This document shows positions 1 through 8,748 of a stretch of 64,000 nucleotides of DNA, one piece after another. How positions within the stretch are numbered: position 1 is the stretch's first letter; each line of letters opens with the position of its first letter. The notes beneath the pieces are model-generated. The model saw only the letters and a list, made by a program, of their open reading frames with translations. It was not told where the DNA came from and searched no databases. A program made the translations under genes and the position numbers. Location: assembly GCA_963713505.1 (NCBI GenBank), contig CAVQMC010000022.1:242170-306169 (forward strand), in the 5' to 3' direction. The stretch is from CAVQMC01 sp963713505 (GTDB taxonomy: Bacteria > Bacteroidota > Ignavibacteria > Ignavibacteriales > Ignavibacteriaceae).

Positions 1-837
1 ACTGTTAAATTTGGTGCAAGGAAAAAAGGTTCAAGAGAAATTTTAGTCTCAGCACCGGATGGTTCTGATGAGAAAAAATACAATGTTCCTTTAGGAAAAC
101 ATATTCTTGTACAAGAAGGAGATGAAATTCCTGCAGGTGAAAAAATAACCGATGGTCCTATTAATCCTCATGATATTTTGAAGATCAAAGGTACTAGTGC
201 TGTACAGGAATATTTAGTAAATGAAATCCAGGACGTTTATCGTTTGCAGGGTGTTAAAATTAATGATAAACATATTGAAGTAATAGTTCGTCAAATGCTT
301 CAAAAAATTAAAATTGTTTCACCGGGACATACAAGTTTCCTTGAAGAGGATATTGTTGATAGAAATGAATTTGTTGAAGAAAACAATAAAGTTATGAACA
401 TGATGTTTATCGAGGATAAAGGTGATTCAAGATTTAAGGATGGGCAATTAATAACAAAGAGCAAATATAGAGAAATAAATGTTGACCTGAAGAAAAAGAG
501 TAAAAAATCAATTGTAGCTAAAGATGCAGAACCGGCAACCTTTGAACATATATTACTTGGAATTACTCAGGCAGCATTGTCTACCGAAAGTTTCATCTCT
601 GCTGCATCTTTCCAGGAAACAACTAAAGTGCTTGCTAATGCAGCAACCGAAGCAAAAGTGGATTATCTGCTTGGATTAAAAGAAAATGTTGTTATGGGTC
701 ACCTGATTCCGGCAGGTACTGGTTTGAAAAAATATTCAAAAATCATTCTTAAGAGTGAAGAAGAACCTGTACTTCCTGCTGAAGAAGAAATTCAAGAAAA
801 CGGAGCAGAACAACAAGAACAAATTCAGGCGCAATAA
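1..837 (+). CDS. rpoC: RNA polymerase subunit beta', C-terminal part
   Basis: This is the last 278 residues of the beta' subunit of RNA polymerase; the gene runs off the left edge and the frame is open from base 1. The C-terminal clamp segment is recognisable by EYLVNEIQDVYRLQGVKIND followed by KHIEVIVRQML, and later by the conserved QETTKVLANAATEAKVDYL and GLKENVVMGHLIPAGTG stretches. The tail is acidic and glutamine-rich (LPAEEEIQENGAEQQEQ). A strong intrinsic terminator follows directly, so rpoC ends a transcription unit upstream of rpsL. Confidence 0.97.
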   Translation, partial: TVKFGARKKGSREILVSAPDGSDEKKYNVPLGKHILVQEGDEIPAGEKITDGPINPHDILKIKGTSAVQEYLVNEIQDVYRLQGVKINDKHIEVIVRQMLQKIKIVSPGHTSFLEEDIVDRNEFVEENNKVMNMMFIEDKGDSRFKDGQLITKSKYREINVDLKKKSKKSIVAKDAEPATFEHILLGITQAALSTESFISAASFQETTKVLANAATEAKVDYLLGLKENVVMGHLIPAGTGLKKYSKIILKSEEEPVLPAEEEIQENGAEQQEQIQAQ

Positions 838-847
838 AAACTCTTTT

Positions 848-882
848 AAATCCGGCTCAACTTTTAAGAGCCGGATTTTTTT
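848..882 (+). terminator. Intrinsic terminator after rpoC
   Basis: An 8-bp GC-rich stem TCCGGCTC (851-858) pairs with GAGCCGGA (868-875) around a 9-base loop. It is preceded by AAA and followed by seven T residues, and lies 11 bases after the rpoC stop. Confidence 0.9.
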
Positions 883-921
883 GCCCAATTCACAATTTTA
901 ATAAATTAATAATTGGTTTTC

Positions 922-950
922 TTGACTAATTTTTAAATAAAACCTATATT
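922..950 (+). promoter_or_regulatory. Sigma-70-type promoter for the rpsL operon
   Basis: TTGACT (922-927) and TATATT (945-950) are separated by exactly 17 bases, between the rpoC terminator and rpsL. Transcription would start near 957 and give a leader of about 40 bases. Confidence 0.65.
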
Positions 951-997
951 TATGTTCTGAAATTTTTTTAAGTTGACAAGATTTTTAGGAGTATTTT

Positions 998-1376
998 GTG
1001 CCCACAATAAATCAGTTAGTACGTAAAGGCAGAGTTCAGATTCTGGCAAAGAAAAAAGCTCCGGCTTTGGAGGCTTGCCCTCAAAAAAGAGGTGTTTGTA
1101 CAAGAGTTTATACAACTACACCCAAAAAACCTAATTCTGCTTTAAGAAAAGTTGCGAGGGTTAGGTTAACCAACAGCATGGAAGTAACTGCTTACATTCC
1201 TGGTGAAGGGCACAACTTGCAGGAGCACTCTATTGTATTAATTAGAGGTGGTAAGAATTAAAGATCTACCTGGTGTAAGATATCATATCATTCGCGGTAC
1301 GCTTGATACCAGCGGAGTTGAAGATAGAAAAAAAGGAAGATCAAAATACGGAGCTAAAAAACCGAAAGCTAAATAA
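998..1376 (+). CDS. rpsL: 30S ribosomal protein S12 (one-base frameshift)
   Basis: S12 lies at the decoding centre. The GTG start at 998 is set by AGGAG at 987-991. Residues 1-85 read normally (PTINQLVRKGR, KKPNSALRKVARVRL, EGHNLQEHS) up to IRGG, where the frame hits a stop at 1259. Dropping one A near 1253-1254 restores RGGRIKDLPGVRYHI and the C-terminal KYGAKKPKAK, ending at 1374-1376, giving about 125 residues, the usual length. An inactive essential single-copy gene is not credible, so a sequencing insertion is the best explanation. rpsG starts 3 bases later. Confidence 0.93.
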
Positions 1377-1379
1377 ATT

Positions 1380-1847
1380 ATGAGAAAGAAAAGAGCAGAA
1401 AAAAGATATTTAAAACCGGATCCCAAATTTAATGATGTCTTGGTTGCTAAATTCATTAATTGCATTATGTATGACGGTAAAAAATCTGTTGCAAGAAAAG
1501 TATTATATGATGCTTTTGATATTATAGAAGACAGAACAAAAAAGCCGGGATTAGAAATTTTTAAAAAAGCAGTTAATAATGTACAGCCATTAATTGAAGT
1601 AAGAAGCAGAAGAGTTGGAGGAGCTACTTATCAAGTACCTACAGAAGTAAGGCCTGAAAGAAGAACTGCTTTGGCAATGAGGTGGATTAAAACTTATTCT
1701 AGAGCCAGAGGTGAAAAATCTATGTCTTTAAAATTAGCCTCTGAATTAATTTCTGCATCAAATAATGAAGGTTCTTCTGTGAAGAAAAGAGAAGATACTC
1801 ATAAGATGGCTGAAGCTAATAAAGCATTTGCACATTTTAAATGGTAA
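1380..1847 (+). CDS. rpsG: 30S ribosomal protein S7
   Basis: S7 nucleates assembly of the 30S head and contacts E-site tRNA. The 155-residue product has the usual length and the family start MRKKRAEKR, with RRVGGATYQVPTEV and RWIKTYSRARGEKSM in the middle. The ATG lies 3 bases after the repaired rpsL stop with no clear Shine-Dalgarno sequence, suggesting translational coupling. The order rpsL-rpsG-fusA-tuf is the classical str operon. Confidence 0.98.
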   Translation: MRKKRAEKRYLKPDPKFNDVLVAKFINCIMYDGKKSVARKVLYDAFDIIEDRTKKPGLEIFKKAVNNVQPLIEVRSRRVGGATYQVPTEVRPERRTALAMRWIKTYSRARGEKSMSLKLASELISASNNEGSSVKKREDTHKMAEANKAFAHFKW

Positions 1848-1889
1848 AAATTGATCAAATAAATAGAAAGTGATAAGTATAATTAAGTT

Positions 1890-3989
1890 ATGGCTAACAA
1901 ATTAAATATAGATAAAGTAAGAAATATCGGTATAATGGCGCATATTGATGCGGGTAAAACGACTACGACTGAACGTATTCTCTTTTATACTGGAAAATTA
2001 CATAGACTTGGCGAAGTTCACGAAGGTGCTGCAACCATGGACTGGATGGAGCAGGAAAAAGAACGTGGTATAACTATTACCAGTGCTGCTACAACATGTT
2101 TCTGGAACGATCATCAAATTAATATTATTGATACACCTGGACACGTTGATTTTACTGTTGAAGTTGAAAGATCACTTAGAGTATTAGACGGCGCTGTTGC
2201 GTTGTTCTGTGCTGTCGGCGGTGTTGAACCTCAATCTGAAACTGTTTGGAGACAAGCTGATAAATATAAAGTTCCTAGAATTGCATTCGTAAATAAAATG
2301 GATAGAACCGGAGCTGATTTTTTTAATGCTGTTCAAATGATGAAAGATAGGCTTGGAGCAAATGCAATCCCAATTACTTTGCCAATTGGCGAAGGAGATA
2401 TGTTCTCCGGTGTTATTGACTTAATGTCCTTTAAAGCTAGAATGTATCATGATGAAACCTTCGGAGCAACATTTGATGAAATAGAAATTCCTGAAGATTT
2501 GAAAGAGATGGCTACTAATTATAGAACCCAAATGCTTGAAGCTGTTTCTGATGTTGATGATAAACTGCTTGAAAAATATTTGGAAGGGAAAGAAATTACT
2601 GAGAAGGAAATAAAGGATGTTTTACGAAGAGCTACTATTGATTTAAAAATAATTCCGGTTCTTTGCGGATCTGCATTTAAAAATAAAGGTGTGCAAAAAC
2701 TTCTTGATTCAGTTATTGATTTTCTTCCTGCTCCTGTAGACTTTAAAGGTATCGATGCACATCATATAGGAATAAATGATAAAGTAACTAGAAATATCGA
2801 TCCGAAAGAAAAATTTACTGCTTTGGCATTCAAGATAATGAATGATCCTTATGTCGGTAAATTAACTTTTTTTAGAGTTTACGCGGGAACTTTAAAATCC
2901 GGTTCATATATATATAATGCTGTTAGCGAAAAGAAAGAAAGAATAAGCAGGTTGCTTCAGATGCATGCAAATCATAGGGAAGAGGTTGATGAGGTTAGAG
3001 CTGGAGATATAGCTGCAGCAGTTGGATTGAAATTTACGAAAACGGGCGATACTCTTTGTTCTGAAAATGATCCTGTTCTATTGGAAAAAATTGTATTTCC
3101 GGAGCCTGTTATTCAAATTGCTATTGAACCAAAAACAAAAGCCGATCAGGACAAATTATCCGAATCATTGATAAAATTGTCTGATGAAGATCCAACATTT
3201 AGAGTAAATGTTGATGAAGAAACTGGGCAGACTTTGATCAGTGGCATGGGCGAGCTTCATTTGGAAATTCTTGTTGATAGAATGAAAAGAGAATTTAAAG
3301 TTGAAGCTAATATCGGTAAGCCGCAGGTTGCTTACAGAGAATCAATTACTCAAACAGTTAATTCTGAAGGTAAATTTGTTAAGCAGTCTGGTGGACGTGG
3401 TAAATACGGCCATGTTTGGATTGAGCTTGGTCCTAACGAACCTGGTAAAGGTTATGAATTTACAAATGCAATTGTCGGTGGATCTGTTCCTAAAGAATAT
3501 ATTCCTGCTGTTTCGGCTGGTATTCAAGAAGCTATGAGGAATGGTGTGGTTGCCGGTTTCCCGGTTGTGGATATTAAAGCAAAGATTTATGATGGTTCTT
3601 ATCATGATGTTGACTCGGATGAACTTTCATTTAAAGTTGCAGGATCTATTGCATTTAAAGAAGGGGCTAAAAAAGCAAAGCCCATTCTTTTGGAACCGAT
3701 AATGGACGTGGAAGTTGTTACTCCCGAAGAATATCTCGGCGATGTTATGGGAGATCTAAATTCACGCAGAGGAAAAATTGAAGGTTTTTCTGCTCGTAAA
3801 GATGCACAAGTTATTAAAGCTGAAGTGCCTTTGTCGGAAATGTTCGGCTATGCAACTATTTTAAGATCTATGACTCAAGGACGTGCAATTTACACTATGC
3901 AGTTCGATCATTATTCGGAAGTTCCTAAAAATATAGCAGAAGAAATTGCTGAAAAAACTTTAGGTAAAAAATCAATAGCAACACATTAA
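1890..3989 (+). CDS. fusA: Elongation factor G
   Basis: This GTPase drives translocation on the ribosome. The 699-residue protein has the full five-domain length. The G1 motif AHIDAGKTT is near residues 17-25, followed by RGITI (switch I), DTPGHVDF (G3) and NKMDR (G4). Domain III carries GMGELHLEILVDRMKREF, and domain IV the KQSGGRGKYGHV segment. It is the single EF-G in the window, placed in the str operon between rpsG and tuf, which fits the housekeeping translocase. Confidence 0.98.
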   Translation: MANKLNIDKVRNIGIMAHIDAGKTTTTERILFYTGKLHRLGEVHEGAATMDWMEQEKERGITITSAATTCFWNDHQINIIDTPGHVDFTVEVERSLRVLDGAVALFCAVGGVEPQSETVWRQADKYKVPRIAFVNKMDRTGADFFNAVQMMKDRLGANAIPITLPIGEGDMFSGVIDLMSFKARMYHDETFGATFDEIEIPEDLKEMATNYRTQMLEAVSDVDDKLLEKYLEGKEITEKEIKDVLRRATIDLKIIPVLCGSAFKNKGVQKLLDSVIDFLPAPVDFKGIDAHHIGINDKVTRNIDPKEKFTALAFKIMNDPYVGKLTFFRVYAGTLKSGSYIYNAVSEKKERISRLLQMHANHREEVDEVRAGDIAAAVGLKFTKTGDTLCSENDPVLLEKIVFPEPVIQIAIEPKTKADQDKLSESLIKLSDEDPTFRVNVDEETGQTLISGMGELHLEILVDRMKREFKVEANIGKPQVAYRESITQTVNSEGKFVKQSGGRGKYGHVWIELGPNEPGKGYEFTNAIVGGSVPKEYIPAVSAGIQEAMRNGVVAGFPVVDIKAKIYDGSYHDVDSDELSFKVAGSIAFKEGAKKAKPILLEPIMDVEVVTPEEYLGDVMGDLNSRRGKIEGFSARKDAQVIKAEVPLSEMFGYATILRSMTQGRAIYTMQFDHYSEVPKNIAEEIAEKTLGKKSIATH

Positions 3990-4031
3990 AAAGAATTAAA
4001 TTATAAGAAATAACTTAAAAAGGAGATTTAG

Positions 4032-5237
4032 ATGGCAAAAGAAAAATTTGATAGGAGTAAGCCTCACGTTAACGTAGGTACAATTGGTCACGTAGATCAT
4101 GGTAAAACTACTTTAACCGCTGCCATCACAATGGCTCTCGCTAAAAAAGGTTTATCACAAAGTAGAACTTTTGATAGTATTGATAATGCGCCGGAAGAAA
4201 GAGAAAGAGGTATTACAATTGCAACTGCTCACGTTGAGTATTCAACTGAAAATAGACATTATGCTCATGTTGACTGTCCCGGACACGCTGATTATGTAAA
4301 AAATATGATTACTGGTGCCGCTCAAATGGACGGCGCAATTTTAGTAGTTGCTGCAACCGATGGTCCGATGCCTCAAACAAGAGAGCATATTCTTTTAGCC
4401 CGTCAAGTTGGTGTTCCTAGAATAGTAGTATTCATGAATAAAGTCGATATGGTAGATGATGAAGAATTGTTGGAATTAGTTGAAGTTGAGTTAAGAGATC
4501 TTTTAAATGAGTATGAATTCCCTGGAGATGAAATTCCGATAATCAGAGGTTCTGCATTAAAAGCACTGGAGGCCGCTTCCAGTGATGCACCTGCTGATGA
4601 TCCTCGTTTGGATTGTATCTGGGAATTAATGAAAGCTGTTGACGAATATATTCCTTTACCTGAAAGAGATACAGATAAACCTTTCTTGATGCCTGTTGAA
4701 GACGTATTCTCAATTACAGGCCGTGGAACTGTTGCAACAGGTAGAGTTGAAAGAGGCCAGGTAAAATTATCTGAAGAAGTTGAACTTATTGGTTTAGGCC
4801 TTCATAAAAAAACAGTGGTTACCGGTATCGAAATGTTTAGAAAAGAGCTGGATGCGGCAATGGCTGGCGATAATGCAGGAATTTTATTAAGAGGAATTGA
4901 TAAAAATGAAATTGAAAGAGGAATGGTTTTGGCAAAAACCGGATCAATTACTCCTCACAAAAATTTTGAAGGTGAAGTTTATATCCTTTCTAAAGACGAA
5001 GGTGGACGTCATACACCATTCTTTAACGGATATAGACCTCAGTTCTATTTTAGAACTACCGACGTTACAGGCGTTGCGACTTTACCCGAAGGAACCGAAA
5101 TGGTTATGCCTGGTGATAATGTAAAACTTAAAGTTGAACTGATTACCGAAATTGCAATGGAAGAAGGCCTGCGCTTTGCTATCCGCGAAGGTGGTAGAAC
5201 TGTTGGTGCAGGAGTGGTAACGAAAATTATTGAATGA
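4032..5237 (+). CDS. tuf: Elongation factor Tu
   Basis: EF-Tu carries aminoacyl-tRNA to the ribosomal A site. The 401-residue product starts MAKEKFDRSKPHVNVGTIGH, with G1 GHVDHGKT, G3 DCPGHADY and G4 NKVDM. Domains II and III include GRGTVATGRVERG and YRPQFYFRTTDVTG. AGGAG at 4021-4025 sets the ATG. A terminator-like hairpin follows, so tuf is the distal gene of the str unit with partial separation from the S10 operon. Confidence 0.98.
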   Translation: MAKEKFDRSKPHVNVGTIGHVDHGKTTLTAAITMALAKKGLSQSRTFDSIDNAPEERERGITIATAHVEYSTENRHYAHVDCPGHADYVKNMITGAAQMDGAILVVAATDGPMPQTREHILLARQVGVPRIVVFMNKVDMVDDEELLELVEVELRDLLNEYEFPGDEIPIIRGSALKALEAASSDAPADDPRLDCIWELMKAVDEYIPLPERDTDKPFLMPVEDVFSITGRGTVATGRVERGQVKLSEEVELIGLGLHKKTVVTGIEMFRKELDAAMAGDNAGILLRGIDKNEIERGMVLAKTGSITPHKNFEGEVYILSKDEGGRHTPFFNGYRPQFYFRTTDVTGVATLPEGTEMVMPGDNVKLKVELITEIAMEEGLRFAIREGGRTVGAGVVTKIIE

Positions 5238-5258
5238 TTAAGAAGTTAATCCGAAAGG

Positions 5259-5285
5259 AAAGGGAGTTTATCATACTCCCTTTTT
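5259..5285 (+). terminator. Hairpin between tuf and rpsJ
   Basis: AAAGGGAGT (5259-5267) pairs with ACTCCCTTT (5275-5283) around a 7-base loop and continues into a run of five T. Only about 30 bases remain before the rpsJ start, with no room for a normal promoter, so it probably acts as an attenuator with read-through. Confidence 0.75.
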
Positions 5286-5315
5286 GTTTCTAAATTATTT
5301 TTAAGGAGTACTTAA

Positions 5316-5624
5316 GTGCCTGGTCAAAAGATAAGAATTAAGTTGAAATCATATGATCATATATTGATAGATAAATCTACCGAAAAAATTATCAAAACGG
5401 TTAGAAGTACAGGTGCGGTTGTTTCAGGACCTATACCGCTTCCTACAAGAAAAACTGTTTATACTGTCTTAAGGTCTCCTCATGTGGATAAAAAATCCAG
5501 AGAGCAATTTGAGACCAGAGCACATAAAAGAATTATTGATATACATAACTCTAACAACAAAACCGTCGATTCTTTAAGTAAATTGGATATTCCGGCGGGT
5601 GTTGATATAGAAATTAAGTTATAA
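5316..5624 (+). CDS. rpsJ: 30S ribosomal protein S10
   Basis: S10 is a 30S head protein and also the NusE antitermination factor. The 102-residue product has IRIKLKSYDHILIDKS near its start and GPIPLPTRKTVYTVLRSPHV in the middle. Translation starts at a GTG set by AAGGAG at 5303-5308. It is the first gene of the S10 operon. Confidence 0.98.
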   Translation: MPGQKIRIKLKSYDHILIDKSTEKIIKTVRSTGAVVSGPIPLPTRKTVYTVLRSPHVDKKSREQFETRAHKRIIDIHNSNNKTVDSLSKLDIPAGVDIEIKL

Positions 5625-5640
5625 GGAATAAGGAGTTAAG

Positions 5641-6261
5641 ATGGCTGGCCTTTTAGGAAAAAAATTAGGAATGTCCAGTGTTTTCAATGCTGAAGGAGAT
5701 TTAATTCCCGTAACAGTAATTGAAGCAGGGCCCTGCAAAATAGTAGCAATAAGAACCGCAGAAAAAGATGGTTATAGTGCAGTCCAGTTGGGCTTCGGCA
5801 GTCGAAAAGAAAAAAATATTTCCAAGCCTGTATTAGGTCAATATAAAGCGAATAATTTAACTCCTTCTGCATTTTTAAAAGAATTTAATTTTCCTAATGC
5901 TTCCGAATTAAAAGTGGGAGAGGATTTGAAAGTCGATTTATTTGTCGAAGGAGAGAAAATTAAAGTTAAAGGTAAAAGTATTGGTAAAGGTTTTCAAGGT
6001 GTAATGAAAAGACACGGTTTTGGAGGTGTCGGTGGAACTACTCACGGTCAAAGTGACCGTTTAAGAGCGCCAGGTTCTATCGGAGCCAGTTCTTATCCTT
6101 CTAGAGTTTTTAAAGGACAAAGAATGGCCGGACGCACTGGTTATCAAAATGTTACTATGTCTAATCTTAAAGTAATTAAAATTGTACCTGAAAAAAATAT
6201 TATAATGGTGAAGGGTGCTGTACCTGGAGCAATAAATTCAATTGTTGAATTGATTAAATAG
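5641..6261 (+). CDS. rplC: 50S ribosomal protein L3
   Basis: L3 helps start 50S assembly near the peptidyl transferase centre. The 206-residue product starts AGLLGKKLGMSSVFN and has the conserved HGFGGVGGTTHGQSDR, GSIGASSYPSRVFKGQRMAG segments. AGGAG at 5631-5635 precedes the ATG. It follows rpsJ by 16 bases in the S10 operon. Confidence 0.98.
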   Translation: MAGLLGKKLGMSSVFNAEGDLIPVTVIEAGPCKIVAIRTAEKDGYSAVQLGFGSRKEKNISKPVLGQYKANNLTPSAFLKEFNFPNASELKVGEDLKVDLFVEGEKIKVKGKSIGKGFQGVMKRHGFGGVGGTTHGQSDRLRAPGSIGASSYPSRVFKGQRMAGRTGYQNVTMSNLKVIKIVPEKNIIMVKGAVPGAINSIVELIK

Positions 6262-6280
6262 AAAATTTTTGGATTAAAAA

Positions 6281-6928
6281 ATGACAGTAGATGTAATAAA
6301 AATAGACGGAACTTCTGCAGGAGAAAAAGTGGAACTTTCCGATAAAATATTCGGTATTGAGCCGAATGATCATGCTATTTACCTTGTTGTAAAAGCCCAT
6401 TTAGCAAACCAGCGTCAAGGTACTCACAAAGCTAAAGAAAGATCGGAAGTTAGAGGCGGTGGTAAAAAACCTTGGAAGCAAAAAGGCCGCGGTGGGGCTC
6501 GTGCCGGTACAACCAGATCTCCTTTGTGGATTGGCGGAGGTACTATCTTTGGTCCTCGTCCGAGAGATTATCGTCAAGAATTGCCTAAGAAGGTAAAGAA
6601 ACTTGCAAGAAGATCTGCATTAAGTTATAAAGCAAAAGATGATCAGCTTATCATAATTGAAGATTTTAATTTTGATGCCCCAAAAACTAAGGATTTTGCA
6701 AATATAATTACATCTCTTAAAATAGATGGTAAAAAGACTTTAATGTTAACCGGCGAAAACAATAATGCAGTTTATAAATCCGGAAGAAATATACCTAAAG
6801 TGCAAATTTTAGAAGCAGCAAAAGCATCTACATATGATATACTTAATAATCAGGTTTTGATTTTGCAGAAAAGTGCGGTTTCTAAAATTAACGAAACTTT
6901 TGAAAAAAGCGGAGAGGTGGTAAGTTAA
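6281..6928 (+). CDS. rplD: 50S ribosomal protein L4
   Basis: L4 lines the peptide exit tunnel. The 215-residue product shows the signature RQGTHKAKERSEVRGGGKKP and GRGGARAGTTRSPLWIGGG, then FGPRPRDY. The proteobacterial autoregulatory S10 leader is not evident upstream of rpsJ. rplW begins 1 base after the stop, indicating coupling. Confidence 0.97.
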   Translation: MTVDVIKIDGTSAGEKVELSDKIFGIEPNDHAIYLVVKAHLANQRQGTHKAKERSEVRGGGKKPWKQKGRGGARAGTTRSPLWIGGGTIFGPRPRDYRQELPKKVKKLARRSALSYKAKDDQLIIIEDFNFDAPKTKDFANIITSLKIDGKKTLMLTGENNNAVYKSGRNIPKVQILEAAKASTYDILNNQVLILQKSAVSKINETFEKSGEVVS

Positions 6929-6929
6929 T

Positions 6930-7223
6930 ATGCACCAAATTCTAATTAGACCTTTAATTACTGAGAAAATGACAAATGTGTCCGCCGATCAAGGAAAATA
7001 TGGATTTATCGTAAATCCTAAAGCAAATAAAATTGAAATTGCAAAAGCTATCGAAGCTAAATTTAATGTTCATGTTACTGATATAAAAACAATTAATCAT
7101 AAAGGTAAGACAAAAACTCAGTTTAGAAAAAGCGGAAGGTTTGTTGGTAAAACCCCAAAATTCAAAAAAGCTATTGTTAAACTGAAAGAAGGCGAAACAA
7201 TAGAATTATTTGAACAAGTATAG
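6930..7223 (+). CDS. rplW: 50S ribosomal protein L23
   Basis: L23 sits at the tunnel exit and is the docking site for trigger factor and SRP. The 97-residue protein starts MHQILIRPLITEKMT, the family's N-terminal signature, and has KYGFIVNPKANKIEI and KTQFRKSGRFVGK. It is translationally coupled to rplD by a one-base gap. Confidence 0.97.
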   Translation: MHQILIRPLITEKMTNVSADQGKYGFIVNPKANKIEIAKAIEAKFNVHVTDIKTINHKGKTKTQFRKSGRFVGKTPKFKKAIVKLKEGETIELFEQV

Positions 7224-7241
7224 TTTGAAATAGGATATATA

Positions 7242-8069
7242 ATGGCAATAAATAAATTAAAACCGGTAACACCAGGATCAAGATTTAGATCAAATTCTGC
7301 ATTTGATGAAATTACTAAAACTAAACCTGAAAAATCATTAACCAAATCTTTGAAAAAATCAGGCGGCAGAAATAATCATGGTAGAGTTACTACTCGGTTT
7401 ATTGGCGGCGGCCATAAAAGAAGATACCGTGTAATTGATTTTAAAAGAGATAAAAACGGTGTCCCTGCAAAAGTATTTTCTATTGAATATGATCCTAATA
7501 GAACATCTAGAATAGCTCTTTTGCATTATGCTGATGGTGAAAAAAGATATATCATTGCTCCTGACGGATTAAAAGTTGGTCAAACAGTTATTTCAGGAAC
7601 CGGTAGCGATATTAACATTGGAAACGCTTTGCCATTAAAGGAAATGCCGTTAGGTAGTTTTATTCACAATGTTGAAATGAAACCTGGAAAAGGTGGTCAA
7701 TTAGGAAGAAGTGCCGGTTCTTCATTACAGGTTTTAGCAAAAGAAGGTGACTATGCTCAATTAAAAATGCCTTCAGGTGAAGTAAGAATGGTAAGATTAG
7801 AATGTATGGCAACTTACGGAACTGTTGGAAATTCCGAGCAGGAAAATATAAGCCTTGGTAAAGCAGGAAGAAGCAGATGGTTAGGTAAAAGACCTCATGT
7901 AAGAGGAGTTGCTATGAATCCTGTAGATCACCCAATGGGCGGAGGAGAAGGTAAAACCTCCGGCGGTGGGCATCCTGTTTCTCCGTGGGGCCAAAAAGCT
8001 AAAGGCTTAAAAACTAGAAAACATAAAAAACAATCTAATAAGTTTATTATTAAAAGACGGAAAAAGTAG
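7242..8069 (+). CDS. rplB: 50S ribosomal protein L2
   Basis: L2 is needed for subunit association and peptidyl transfer. The 275-residue product has GGRNNHGRVTTRFIGGGHKR and the catalytic-region segment RGVAMNPVDHPMGGGEGKT, with the usual basic C-terminus. It lies in the expected place between rplW and rpsS. Confidence 0.98.
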   Translation: MAINKLKPVTPGSRFRSNSAFDEITKTKPEKSLTKSLKKSGGRNNHGRVTTRFIGGGHKRRYRVIDFKRDKNGVPAKVFSIEYDPNRTSRIALLHYADGEKRYIIAPDGLKVGQTVISGTGSDINIGNALPLKEMPLGSFIHNVEMKPGKGGQLGRSAGSSLQVLAKEGDYAQLKMPSGEVRMVRLECMATYGTVGNSEQENISLGKAGRSRWLGKRPHVRGVAMNPVDHPMGGGEGKTSGGGHPVSPWGQKAKGLKTRKHKKQSNKFIIKRRKK

Positions 8070-8078
8070 AGAGTAATT

Positions 8079-8366
8079 ATGCCGAGATCAATAAAAAAAG
8101 GACCTTTTGTAGATTATAAATTAGCTGCTAAAATTGACAAGCTTAATGAAACTAATCAAAAGAAAATCATTAAGACCTGGTCAAGAGCATCTACAATAAC
8201 TCCTGATTTTGTAGGACACACAATTGCTGTGCATAATGGAAATAAAATGATTCCGATTTATATAACTGAAAATATGGTTGGTCACAAACTTGGTGAGTTT
8301 GCTCCTACAAGAATTTTTAGAGGTCACCCGGGAACTAAAGCAGAAAAAGCATCTAAAGCCGGTTAA
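8079..8366 (+). CDS. rpsS: 30S ribosomal protein S19
   Basis: S19 forms the 30S head with S13. The 95-residue product starts PRSIKKGPFVDYKL and ends with LGEFAPTRIFRGHPG, both family signatures. It follows rplB by 9 bases. Confidence 0.98.
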   Translation: MPRSIKKGPFVDYKLAAKIDKLNETNQKKIIKTWSRASTITPDFVGHTIAVHNGNKMIPIYITENMVGHKLGEFAPTRIFRGHPGTKAEKASKAG

Positions 8367-8387
8367 TTTAAGTAAGGATTTAAATAA

Positions 8388-8732
8388 ATGGAAGCAAAAG
8401 CAATACATAGATATATTGGATCTTCACCGCGGAAGATGAGATTGATAATAGATTTAATTCGCGGTATGTCGGTTGATAAAGCCATAGAAGTGCTGCATTT
8501 TTCTCCGAAACATGCATCAAAAGATGCCGAAAAAGTTTTAAGATCTGCAGTTGCTAATTTATTAAACAATGATGAAGCAACTAGAGTTGAACCCGAAGAT
8601 CTGTTTATAAAAGAAGCTTTTGTAAATCAAGGGCCAACTTTAAAAAGAATTTCACCTGCTCCAATGGGCAGAGCTTACAGAATAAGAAAAAGATCTTGTC
8701 ATTTAACAATTGTAGTTGCAACTAAAGCGTAA
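8388..8732 (+). CDS. rplV: 50S ribosomal protein L22
   Basis: L22 extends a beta-hairpin into the exit tunnel. The 114-residue product has SSPRKMRLIIDLIRG near the start and the hairpin signature GPTLKRISPAPMGRAYRIRK at the end. The family start ME(A)KAIHRYI supports the ATG. Confidence 0.98.
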   Translation: MEAKAIHRYIGSSPRKMRLIIDLIRGMSVDKAIEVLHFSPKHASKDAEKVLRSAVANLLNNDEATRVEPEDLFIKEAFVNQGPTLKRISPAPMGRAYRIRKRSCHLTIVVATKA

Positions 8733-8748
8733 TTATTAGGAGGATTTT

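Noticed and set aside
998..1376. Programmed frameshifting in rpsL
   Set aside because: No slippery heptamer or downstream structure stands out, and other genes in the window show the same one-base insertions.
3301..3605. Alternative open frames on both strands inside fusA, and similar ones in other core genes
   Set aside because: They are shadows of strongly conserved genes with no ribosome binding site or similarity of their own.
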